Source: Tetmemena sp. SeJ-2015 (lineage: Eukaryota > Ciliophora > Spirotrichea > Sporadotrichida > Oxytrichidae). From it: a DNA stretch of 33,407 bases. The position numbers and the translations under genes were made by a program. The notes under the pieces are model-generated. The model did no database searches. It saw nothing but the letters and a program-made list of their open reading frames with translations, and had not been told where the DNA came from. The stretch lies in contig JAJKFJ010022867.1 in NCBI GenBank assembly GCA_027382625.1, positions 1-33,407 of the forward strand. The letters are read 5' to 3'. Of the stretch, positions 12,001 to 19,800 are shown in pieces (position 1 is the stretch's first letter; each line of letters starts with the position of its first letter).

Positions 12001-12379
12001 AGGATATCTCCAGTTGCGACTGTAGATAGAGTCAGGTGCAACCCTTCTTTGACATCATTTTCATGGACTGTAGCATAAATTAATATAAGCATGCCCATTA
12101 TGGATGGATTTGAAGCTACAACTCTCATTAGAAAGTTTTCAAAGTTTTTTTTAAGTTCGAGATTCATTAATTCCAAGAAGAGAAGACAATAATCATAGGA
12201 TTAACTGGCTACAGTAAATTAAATTTATTAAGTAGAGAGTAAGTAGAAAAACAGTGTCTTGAAAGTGGAATGAATTCTGTGATTACAAAACCTTCAACAA
12301 TTTTATATTTTTAATTGAAGACATCGCAGATGCTTTAACTTATTTTTAAAACTAAGAGTGGCTTAATTTGATAATTTGA
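4..12379 (+). CDS. Gene A: germline precursor of a hybrid histidine kinase (5' partial, IES-interrupted)
   Basis: Sensor kinase of the hybrid two-component type: a His in HisKA is phosphorylated and the phosphate passes to a C-terminal receiver Asp. Readable blocks (TAA/TAG=Gln): N-terminal pieces at 4-150 and 853-960; HEAKMLSKDLRKLF/DSLPEAIVLFNPE (PAS-like linker) at 1160-1290; an acidic linker at about 2560-2853; HisKA with VSHDMRTPLNA at 4691-5024; the N-box NLLSNSLKFT near 5230-5280; EDTGVGI, KLFRIFGKLE and NGIGLGLSICK at 9301-9513; SEGTRIVFTIRA at about 9560-9595; a Gln-rich linker; and the receiver at 11849-12379 with ILVVDDN, IIFMDC, GLTGYS and ITKP. At least 14 IESs interrupt it. After HisKA (5140-5190) small deletions against B and C break the frame, and one base is missing near 12310, so the gene may be decaying. 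The stop is TGA at 12377-12379 in the frame aligned with C. The start lies outside the window. Confidence 0.8.
152..813. repeat. 660-bp near-perfect palindrome (MITE-like) inside gene A
   Basis: The left arm starts TATAGGGAAGATGCGAATGG and the right arm ends with its reverse complement (one mismatch, CGTATCTTCCCTATA). The arms pair over roughly 250 bp, from 152-410 with 575-813, and weaker pairing continues to a centre near CAATTG at about 480. The sequence TAT is found on both outer sides, compatible with a short target duplication. Gene B has no counterpart at this place. The frame that starts at base 4 stays open in the ciliate code through the whole palindrome up to TGA at 838. Confidence 0.8.
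1117..1159 (+). other. IES, pointer TTGA (gene A)
   Basis: Excision of one TTGA and the AT-rich spacer joins the codons for CFL to RMHEAK in frame. Confidence 0.75.
1197..1242 (+). other. IES, pointer GAAACTTTT (gene A)
   Basis: A 9-bp direct repeat. Excision of 37 bp gives DLRKLFDSLPEAI, which is otherwise split across two frames. Confidence 0.88.
1286..1313 (+). other. IES, pointer TAATT (gene A)
   Basis: Excision of 23 bp joins NPEVQ to FEDEKISLMNEK. Confidence 0.82.
1590..2010 (+). other. Conserved linker blocks of gene A
   Basis: Two blocks are strongly conserved with gene B (15950-16045 and 16150-16240). One reads IYSISLLERSIGEMEYRHS, the other FKWEKPCLLDFGEFLFQES. They belong to the linker between the PAS-like part and HisKA. 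B has a 2-base difference before the first block. No copy was seen in C. The connecting IES borders were not resolved. Confidence 0.55.
3005..3230 (+). repeat. Diverged copy of the 330-bp dispersed repeat
   Basis: Shows the same order of short blocks (GATGAAGAGTTCATG, then CATATCTC, then a CCAATCGGAGAG-like block) as the copies at 17300, 27785 and 30355. It is truncated and diverged. Confidence 0.45.
3636..4567. repeat. Palindromic element with tRNA-like boxes, copy in gene A
   Basis: Inverted arms of about 440 bp begin TTATGTTTTCAGC and end GCTGAAAACATAA, with TA on each side (3634-3635 and 4568-4569). The wider flanks read ACT on both sides if the arm ends are taken as ATTATG/CATAAT. The right arm lacks an outer section present in the full copy in gene C. 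Each arm carries TGGCCAGTGCGG, close to a Pol III box A, and GGTTCGAACCC, a perfect box B, about 30 bases apart. The arms are markedly GC-richer than the surroundings. The spacer, about 4085-4185, is not paired. Open frames within it are by-products of the palindrome. Confidence 0.85.
5021..5125 (+). other. IES, pointer ACTT (gene A)
   Basis: Excision joins FKIST to QEKGLEM. The same junction and pointer occur in gene B. Confidence 0.75.
6108..6223 (-). repeat. tRNA-like short element, copy 1, inside the TBE
   Basis: A 116-bp body flanked by a perfect 13-bp direct repeat TATTTAATAGTCT (6095-6107 and 6224-6236). The reverse strand reads GTGACGTCGCACAACTGATC and then AAATCGATTAAGT, which resemble worn box A and box B of a tRNA. 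Its far end is A/T-rich. Over 90% identical by eye to 10228-10346. Confidence 0.8.
6340..6731 (-). pseudogene. Unrecognised basic protein of the TBE-like element, frameshifted
   Basis: Two overlapping reverse frames appear to be one broken gene. The upstream part (6731-6621) reads MELVRRDEEEKLARITKR. The other frame, open from about 6706 to TGA at 6340-6342, has ATG at 6601-6603 and includes the segment GMPFRGAYKLRRSILVLCKW. The product is Lys/Arg-rich with no motif I recognise. By position it may be the small (22-kDa type) TBE protein, but that is a guess from the expected gene content. Confidence 0.45.
6867..7868 (+). pseudogene. TBE-type DD34E (IS630/Tc1-mariner superfamily) transposase, broken
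   Basis: Cut-and-paste transposase of the kind that moves TBE elements, and which has been linked to genome rearrangement in Oxytricha. From ATG 6867: a helix-turn-helix-like region (KISPQTVANIYR, NGITSKTVNRVKR), the first catalytic Asp in VCADEVV, the second in LLVDNLSVHK, and Glu in YSPGFNGFE. The last Asp and Glu are separated by 34 residues, the DD34E spacing. The C-terminus HYKQLLLYHLMHDQAI runs to TGA 7866-7868. Defects: in-frame TGA at 7194-7196, a frameshift near 7295, and a one-base deletion near 7700 just after the catalytic Glu. The catalytic residues themselves are kept. Length, about 333 codons, fits a 42-kDa protein. Confidence 0.85.
7869..8595 (+). pseudogene. TBE protein-kinase fragment lacking the N-lobe
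   Basis: The frame starts directly after the transposase TGA without an ATG. It contains ELHELGFVHRDLKPENIMI (catalytic loop), VIDFNSVV in place of the usual DFG, and GTAGYFPQ in the activation-segment region. It runs to TGA at 8451, then shifts by one base and continues to TGA at 8593-8595 (FRDQAANDIYLIVIKIDLL). The glycine loop and the ATP-binding Lys are absent, so the 5' part of the 57-kDa-type gene is missing; an internal deletion fused to the end of the transposase would explain this. Phosphotransfer activity is unlikely. Confidence 0.75.
8596..9245. other. Right part of the TBE-like element, no gene recognised
   Basis: Less AT-rich than surrounding IES DNA. A short frame starting MGSQFGDLCCYCPNL at about 9133 is open in the ciliate code but too short to call. 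No inverted terminal repeat matching the left border could be found. Confidence 0.4.
9403..9431 (+). other. IES, pointer AGTC (gene A)
   Basis: Excision of 25 bp joins GKLES to TSKINKNGIGLGL. Confidence 0.82.
9509..9536 (+). other. IES, pointer GAATA (gene A)
   Basis: Excision of 23 bp joins EIFEGRI to GLDQNYSEGTRIVF. Confidence 0.85.
9774..9801 (+). other. IES, pointer TAAA (gene A)
   Basis: Excision of 24 bp joins ITPTISQ to NSPRRLHENEQ. Confidence 0.7.
10228..10346 (-). repeat. tRNA-like short element, copy 2
   Basis: A 119-bp body flanked by the perfect 13-bp repeat AAGGATAGAAATA (10215-10227 and 10347-10359). Same sequence and orientation as 6108-6223. Lies in an IES of gene A between the Gln-rich linker and the pre-receiver block. 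Confidence 0.82.
10446..10775 (+). CDS. Coding-like block of an unknown gene within an IES of gene A
   Basis: ATG 10446 opens 109 codons in the ciliate code (Gln from TAA/TAG) to TGA 10773-10775. The protein starts MLYSSLLMRRYNRTSIFSI and ends LIDTILKDDKSYHTP. It is Ser/Phe/Arg-rich and base composition is less AT-rich than nearby IES DNA. The corresponding IES in gene B (about 21870-22180) has nothing like it. It could be an MDS of another gene nested in this IES, or a remnant. No family recognised. Confidence 0.45.
10920..11030 (+). other. Pre-receiver block of gene A
   Basis: Reads GQFSRIESQEDSELHN followed by LETSRPGFN, matching 22195-22290 in B and 32275-32355 in C. This acidic linker precedes the receiver. 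The upstream junction with the block ending RPRL (about 9965) was not resolved to a pointer. Confidence 0.7.
11086..11799 (+). other. IES private to gene A, pointer TTTGACTC
   Basis: The 8-bp repeat (11086-11093 and 11792-11799) joins FENSFDS to SFLVHK. Genes B and C are continuous at this place, so the 706-bp IES is specific to A. It contains a reverse-strand coding-like frame. Confidence 0.85.
11185..11574 (-). CDS. Reverse-strand coding-like frame inside the private IES of gene A
   Basis: ATG at 11574 opens 129 codons in the ciliate code to TGA at 11185-11187; in the standard code it stops at 11281. It begins MLMLVTLGGEKMIEASLKIL and includes LRAYFLNDEITPRGSGNP. Residue use is varied and not low-complexity, which suggests a real or former coding segment. 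No family recognised. It may be a piece of another gene that moved in with the IES. Confidence 0.45.
11818..11848 (+). other. IES, pointer GTG (gene A)
   Basis: Excision joins VHK to CDCKTRKRILVVDDN. Confidence 0.72.
12072..12092 (+). other. 16-bp IES, pointer AGCAT, beside the receiver phosphorylation site (gene A)
   Basis: Excision turns a frame-shifted sequence into IIFMDCSMPIMDGFEA, the hallmark receiver motif. Confidence 0.9.
12133..12157 (+). other. IES, pointer AAGTT (gene A)
   Basis: Excision of 20 bp joins LIRKF to EIHQFQEEKTIIIGLTGYS. Confidence 0.8.
12213..12233 (+). other. Possible 18-bp IES, pointer AGT (gene A)
   Basis: Sits after GLTGYS. Its length is a multiple of three and it has no TGA in frame, so retention would be tolerated here. 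The 19-bp equivalent in C must be removed to keep frame. Confidence 0.55.
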
Positions 12380-13855
12380 AATGATAAATATTGAAGTCAT
12401 AAATTTCACTGAAAATAATAAAAAGTTTAAGATAAAAATTATAGAAATACTATCAAATAAATTGCAATGCTTCGATTAATTAATGTTTACTAAAAGGTCA
12501 GTAAATCAATTTTCATGTCTCAAATATTTTAAATGCAAGATTTGTTTATCATGAAATTACTTTTTCTAATTTTAATGATGAATTCAAATATAGAGATACG
12601 TTTTAATCATTTTATACTTAACCATTTAAATCTTTATATTTCATTAGATAAAAATATAAGAATGCCAAGGATTTAAGTAGAAAATGCCATAAAGAAGATA
12701 TTGCTAACTATTTAAAGCTTTCATTAGTCTTTCTGAGTAGCAGACCCTTCAAAAATAAGTTTAATACATAAGCTAAGATTATTCTGTTATTTCTCATCAT
12801 AGTGTATCTAGTTTTTTTCTATGATGAACTAGTATTCATTTTAGTATAATTGTGAATTTTATAAAGAGTATAAAATTTAAAAATCCTGAAGATTTACGAT
12901 AGTATTATTTAAACATCCGAAGTAAGAAGCATAATTCAGCATTTATCAGATGTTATTGTATTACATCAATCCCTAATTACTCTATTTCAAAATATTTATA
13001 GCGAAAAACTCTTTTTTACACTAAATAAACTTAATAAGCTATTTATGCCGATATGACTTTTTTAATTTAATTAAATTTAATAGGCATTATTAAGATAATA
13101 AATTTTGTCTCAATTCAATATTAATTTTCAATTTTTAGTTTTTAATTTTATTTATAATGAGAAATTAAATGCCTAAATTAGCAATTTATAGTTATTAATA
13201 TATTTTGATATTTAAAACTGAAGAAAAATCTTTAATTTTTTGCTTTCAATTAAATTGATATAATTTTACATATTTCTGGATAGCAGCAAAAGCAAAAAAT
13301 ATATTTAACAAAGGAATGAATTTAAATGGACTGAGAATAAAAATTTAGTGATTTTTTTGTTAAATAAATAATTTTAAGACTTAATTTAAGTTCAGTTGAC
13401 AAATTCCCTCTAAAATTTTATTTATTATTTTTTTTCCTGATACAAATCCTGGGAAAATAGCTTCATGAATTGTTTTATAAAAGGATTTTAGCTCAAACTC
13501 TCAAATCCATTCACTATATATATATATGATCTAATTTTATTGCCAATTAAATTCTAAGGGAAAGTTTTTAGATACATTTTAATATTAATTTATAAAATTT
13601 AGAGAAAAATTTGTCTTTTTTAAGAAAAATTGTGATAAAATTATAAATAGAAATCCTTTTACTTTTTATAAGGAGAGAAATAAGTGATTACTTAATACTT
13701 ATAGTAGCCAGAAAAGGAAATTGTTTAATATTTTAAATATAGAAAGATAATTCTTAAAAATATAATTAAGGAAAGCCAGACTTAAAAGCAAAGAGTGCAC
13801 TGAAAATATTCAATTCAAAGTTAAAATAAAAATAAGAATACGCATTTAACTATAA
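12380..13855. other. Intergenic DNA between genes A and B
   Basis: Very AT-rich with many homopolymer tracts. No sustained frame in either code, no RNA gene or repeat recognised, apart from a short (TA)n run at about 13517-13528. Confidence 0.6.
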
Positions 13856-16800
13856 ATGGAGTCAAGGATCTTCCTAAACTTTAAAAATCCATAAGTCTAG
13901 CAACTCTATAAGGAGAAAAGGAGAAAGCAGAATTTTAATTTGAAATATTTTTTATTATATTTTATTAGATTATAAGTGTCGAAAAAACAGCAATAATGAT
14001 CAGATTTGTGTTGCTTTTATTTTTATGCTACTTGTGCTATTTATCTCTATGGCTCTAGGATAAGACTCTTACAAATTAATTTATTTTATAAAGATTAAAA
14101 AATAAATGGTGGCAGTAAAACCCCAAACACCTAAAAATACTGAGAAAAAAATGTTGTGTTTAAATCCTTGATTAATGAACCTTGGCTAATTTTTGTTCTC
14201 ATAAACTTTAAATTAAAGTTTTCTTCATCCAAGATCAGCTATAGAGCCGAGAAGTTACCTACATACAAGCTGATAGCAGGAGTGGTTAATTGCCGCGTCA
14301 TCTATTGGAATCACTAATGCTATATTCCTTGGGAGGAACTTAAATATCCCAAATGATAAATGCTAGAGGATTATTCTTTGGCTTTAATGACTCTCAAAAT
14401 AATTTTGAAATATATAACAAAGTTTAGATATATCCTGACATAATAACTATTGATAAAGATTATATCTTATATACTTTATTACAATAAAGGAAATTTTAGC
14501 ACAACTAATTTTATTTAGTTATTACTTTTAGTGTTTTAAGTGGATTTTGCAAATAATTTCAACTTTTTCCTAAATACTCTTCCTGTTTTTGCTAATTTGG
14601 TATCCTCAGATCTTTAGAGTTTATAAAAATAGTTTCTTTAATTTAAGATCGTGACCGAAATATATTTTGGGAAGTTAAAAGTATATTTTTATGACCGTTT
14701 ATAGTTATCTACAATCGGCTAGTACAATCTTAGCTTTGGGAGCTATTGATGTGTCTTTGGGATAAGAGCAAGTTATTCGCCTCTCAACCACCTTAAATAA
14801 GATAAATAATAAATTAAATTCATTACTTTTTTTACCTTGCTTCTTTGTTTTGTATATATACAAATTGTGAACTATCAATGGCTAATTTAAAAATTATCTA
14901 ATAAAAAAGATACAGAAAATGGGATCGGAACAAGACTCCACTGAAGGAGGGAATGCAACCACAATAAATTTCCTACTTCTAGTTTAGCAATATAAGAGGA
15001 ATTTTAAAGGGTTAGTATATAACTAGCGCTATCAGAATTGTGGCCGAGATGGAATCCGAAGCTTGTGACTATATAGGATGGAACCTCATATACTCTCTCT
15101 TATACCGACTTGCTGGTTATCACTCATTATTTTACGATTTTGCTTTTTACGTTCATCATTATAAGAAAACTATCTTATTATAAGATGAATGAAAATAATA
15201 ATTCTAATAATGGCTGATTTCCATGTTCTTAATGATAATCTTATTGAGTGCATCGCTTTTGTATACAGGCTTATCTCTAGGCTTAATGCAAATAAGCTAT
15301 TTATTTAAAATAAATCAAATTTATCTTTTTGATAGCTAGCAGTTATAATTCTAGGTCTTTATAGTTATTTATATCACGTAAGTTCTTATATAATATTTCT
15401 ATAACTCTTACTTTTCTCAAATAGGATGTCCATCTGGCATTAAGAGAGGCAGTATAAGAACTGTTTCTTGATAATAAAATCATTTAAAACTTATTTAAAT
15501 TAAATATTGAGGATGCATGAGGCTAAGATGCTCAGTTAAGATCTTAGGAAACTTTTAAAACATTTTTCTAAATAAAGTTTAATTGAAACTTTTTGATTCA
15601 CTACCTGAGGCTATAGTTTTATTCAATCCTGAAGTTTAATTAATTAATTTTGCAAAACAAAATATAATTTAAAGATGAAAAAATATCTCTAATGAATGAG
15701 AAGTGCAAACAGCTTTTTAACATTCAAGACAGCCAAAATCCTTTTATCGAATATGAGCGTTAAAAATCTAAGAGAGGTCCACTAAAATTATTAAAAAATT
15801 TTAATTGAGAATTAAAAAAACTTTTAACTAAATAGAAGATGCTTTGCTACATGTAAGAGGTAAGAGTTTATTTTAGTTCGCACATTATTATCCTCATTAT
15901 AGTTGAAATAATATTTTTAAAAGATTATGAGAGGGATTATCAACTCATGAAATAATTAATAAAATATATTCAAGATCACTACTTGATAGAAGTATTTGGG
16001 AGATGGAATCTCGGCACTCCCCATTTTCGTCCACTAAAAAAACATTTTATAAAAATTTGTAATTTGTTTTGAGGGGAAAAATCAGTAAACAGTAGTTTAT
16101 ATTCCATTAAGTATATATAAAAACAGGTTAGAAACGATTTTTAAAATAACTTTTTGACGGTTTAAATGGGAAAAGTCATGCCTCCAGGGTTTTGGTGAGT
16201 TCCTTTTTCAGGAATCCTATTTTGTAATAAATTTTAGTTTTTCTTATAAGTTTGAATAATTTAAAATAATTTTTAGAATAATAAATTGACAATAACTTCT
16301 GTAACTACAGCATCATTCTAATTAAATTTTTTAGAGAAAGGAATATTAATGAAAATAATGAAGAGTAACTGAATAAGACTTTTTATATAAACTAGCTTAA
16401 ATTATTGCAACTTTAATTATATAATTATATTAAATATATAAATTAAATTTCATTCATTAAAGCTATTGAATATTTTTTTTCTTATACGTAGAAATGAATA
16501 GAAATAGTTAATATCTTCTTAAAAATAACTCTATCATCTGCTTATTTTTAAAAAAAAATTGGGATAAATTAATTAGGCACTTTGTGAAAATTTGAAATGT
16601 AATTTATTTAATGCCTAAACATAAAAAAGAACTTAAAATGCTTTAAATAAAAAAAAAGCCAAGATAATTTTAATTATTAATTCATTCTTCTAATTTAATT
16701 TTCTTTGAGCATATAACTCTATAAAATTTTAAATAAGTCTCTAAGTCGTTCTTAAAATATATAATGAGAATTTATTAATAAATTTCTCACTATTTTATGA

Positions 16801-19800
16801 AGATAATTAATTTGACTCCCATTATACATTAAAAAAATACTTTCTAAACAATTTATCAGAGAATGCTATCTTTAAAATAAATTTTTCATTTAGAATAAAA
16901 TAGTAATTTTACAAATAAAATATTTTACTATAAAAATAAACAAGAGCATGAAAGCGAGGATGCAAATGATCAAGATGAGGAGTTTGTTAATGCTGCTGAC
17001 TCTGCGAAAAACTTATTATAGCCAGTTAGCTTAATTCAGGCCTCTGATGATCTCTCAAAAGATAAATATTATAAAGTTTCCTAAATTTCATCATAAAATC
17101 AAGAAATCCCTTTTACAGGAGCTGACTTAATTCCAAATAAAAGCGAGAATCCAATAAATGAACAAATTCTTTAAATTTCCAAAAGCTCCATTTATTTCGA
17201 CAGGGCTTCTCAAAATGTCATCATTTTAAACCCTTAGATTTTATAATATAGATTATATTCAATACTGCATTTAATTATTTAAAATTGTTTTTTATATATT
17301 CCCAAATTTTACGCTGGAGCGCTCAGTCAGAGTTTTAAGAAAAACAAGTTCTGATTAATTTGAAGATTAAGAAGATGAAGAGTTTATGCTTCATATCTCT
17401 ATTTGGTCAGATTTACTATGGCGTTGATGAAAGAAAGAATTATATTGAAATTTTAATTTCTATCGAACTTGATGCCAATCGGAGAGTGTTTTAGTAATTT
17501 TAATTTACCGTTAAGTTAAATCTTACTGTTGAATCAAGAGGTTATTTTCAGAACATTGCAGATAGATTTAATATAATCAACTATGAATCTCTTAAATGAA
17601 ATAAGCTACTCCTTCAATGAAGGCGTCGCTGCCAACATAGAAAGAACTCAACAGTTTGAGGCTTCTAAAGCTTTGGATATTAAAATGGAATGATGAGATC
17701 TTCTCCAGAGATGTGGCTTATAGTTTGAAAAGTAAATTTACGTCCATAAAAATAAGTCAATTTAAAAACTAATTTAAATCAAACTTTATCATCAATCGCT
17801 CCTTTCGTCATCCTAAGTCCTAAGGCAATTGTTTTTGCAGTTTTGCTGGTTAATCATCTTAACAACTGTACAAAAAAATTCATTGTGCTATTTCTGAGAG
17901 AGCTTAAAATCAGCATCTGCTCGGGATTTCTTGTACCTGCCTTTAACTCTAGAGAAGATTTCTATAATCGGATCGAAAGCAGAGCAGTATAGAGCATTGA
18001 AAAGAAGTTTGATTGAGAGCTAAGAGCAGAAGTGCTTCACTCTTTTCGAGTGAAGATATTAAAGATTGTCAAGGAAGACTACAAGTCTAAAGCCGAGATT
18101 AAAACCTTAATAACTGCAAGGCCTCAACGATTTATTCTATGGAGAATTTCCTTGTGGAGAAGATTTACCCAAACCTTCGATTTTAACCGAATAGTACCAG
18201 TTCTGCTATAGAGTCTAGCTTTGACTCCATTTCTGTTTTTTAAAAAAAAACTTAGTTTTAGTAAGACTTGGCCCTAAATATAATATAAACCGTGCAAGGC
18301 TTGAAAATCGTCTCGTCCAAATAAATAATCTTCGGGAATCTATTGACTTTGTATTAGACTAAAACTTTTGTACTTCAGATTGCTTCCATTCGAGACTCAC
18401 TGAGATTGAAGCTACTGCAAGTGAATTTTAACTTCAAACCATGAGCTTTATATACTAATTCGTTAGGAGTATTTCATAAACAGAAGCTCTGAAAATTTGC
18501 AGGTGGAATAATAGGCATCTTTTTAATCAAGGGAAAGGTGCTTTCATTCTGAAAGTGTGTTGATCACTTAGAAATCAGCAAAGATTCTCAAAAATGAGGC
18601 TGGAAGAGTGAGTCGAATTGAGATCACTATTTTAAGATTGCCAAGAGCTATGTTGCAGGCTTCTCTGAATTGCTGAATAATTAAATCCGGTGGCAGTACG
18701 AATTACAGAGTTAGGTACAGTAAACTCAACTCTCATGTGCGGAGTTCTAAATCTCAAAAGAACTAAGACAGATTAAACTGAAATATCTTTTTCTCTGACT
18801 TTCTTAAATGTGCGAAGTAAAATGACTGATTTAGATTGATTGTTTTATTTGCTTTAGAAAGATAATTTCTTCATGAATATTTAACCAATTATCAATTTTA
18901 ATTTAATTGTAGAATCTAGATAGATTAGTCTTGTTAGATTATATGACATAACTGATTGAGATCTTTAAATATATATTTAAGAAGATTAAACATCTTCATA
19001 GGACAATAAAAATGAGTTCTTAACAGCAGCCCATCTCTCTATCTTAAGAAGGTGGAAGCCCTTCATTAAATGCGTACAAGGATGAAAAGCAGTTACTTTT
19101 AAATACTTATCTAGGATAGATATTAGCTTGCTAATAAGCTGAAGAGTAATAAGTCGCGAAGAGTTTGAGGCTAAAATTCAAATAGTGATAATCGACAGCT
19201 GCATTTCCAAATGTTTTATCATTAATTTTTAAACCCGATTATATAGTAAACGCGGAGACTCTCAAAATTTGTGATTGAGTTGATTTTTAGAATTAGGAAA
19301 TACTATTGAAAGGATGAATATATTCATTCTCAGAAATAAAATGCAATATGATAGAATTTATTTTCTTTTTTCATCTATTTTTTATCATGTATTGCTGTTT
19401 TAATTCTTAAAGACCTCACTCCGATCTTAAATTATAAGAAAGTAAAGATGGAGAACTTTTTTTATGAAATGCTCACAGCGACGGTATCCCATGATATGAG
19501 GACTCCTCTTAATGCTATGCTAAGTCTTATAAATAGTCTAGAACTCTTTTTGACTAACTAAGATGAAGCACTTCGTTTGGTTTCTATATTTAAAAATTCG
19601 GCACAATTTTTGGGTTTCCTGGTTAACGACTTGCTAGATTTTTTCTTGATTAAGAATGGCAAGTTCAATAAGAATCAGAACTGGTCAGACTTTAGAGAAT
19701 CCATCAATCAAATTATTGAAATGTTCAAGATTAGTACTTTAAATGTTATGAAAAGACATTTAAATTACTTTTGGTTTGATAATTTTCTCATTTAAAAATC

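Larger units (their letters stand above)
17223..19405 (+). other. Large IES, pointer ATT (gene B)
   Basis: Joins NVI to ILKDLTPILNYKKVKMENF. Shares its position and pointer with 2851-4690 in A but has different contents: a dispersed-repeat copy, a 1.3-kb coding-like insertion and a small open frame at 19012. Confidence 0.8.

Noticed and set aside
11844..12029. Separate response-regulator gene
   Set aside because: It is the first half of the receiver domain of gene A; the frame continues through TAG (Gln) and across a 16-bp IES.
11832..12176. Reverse-strand 114-codon frame opposite the receiver
   Set aside because: It is antisense to clearly conserved receiver codons and is not conserved in B or C.
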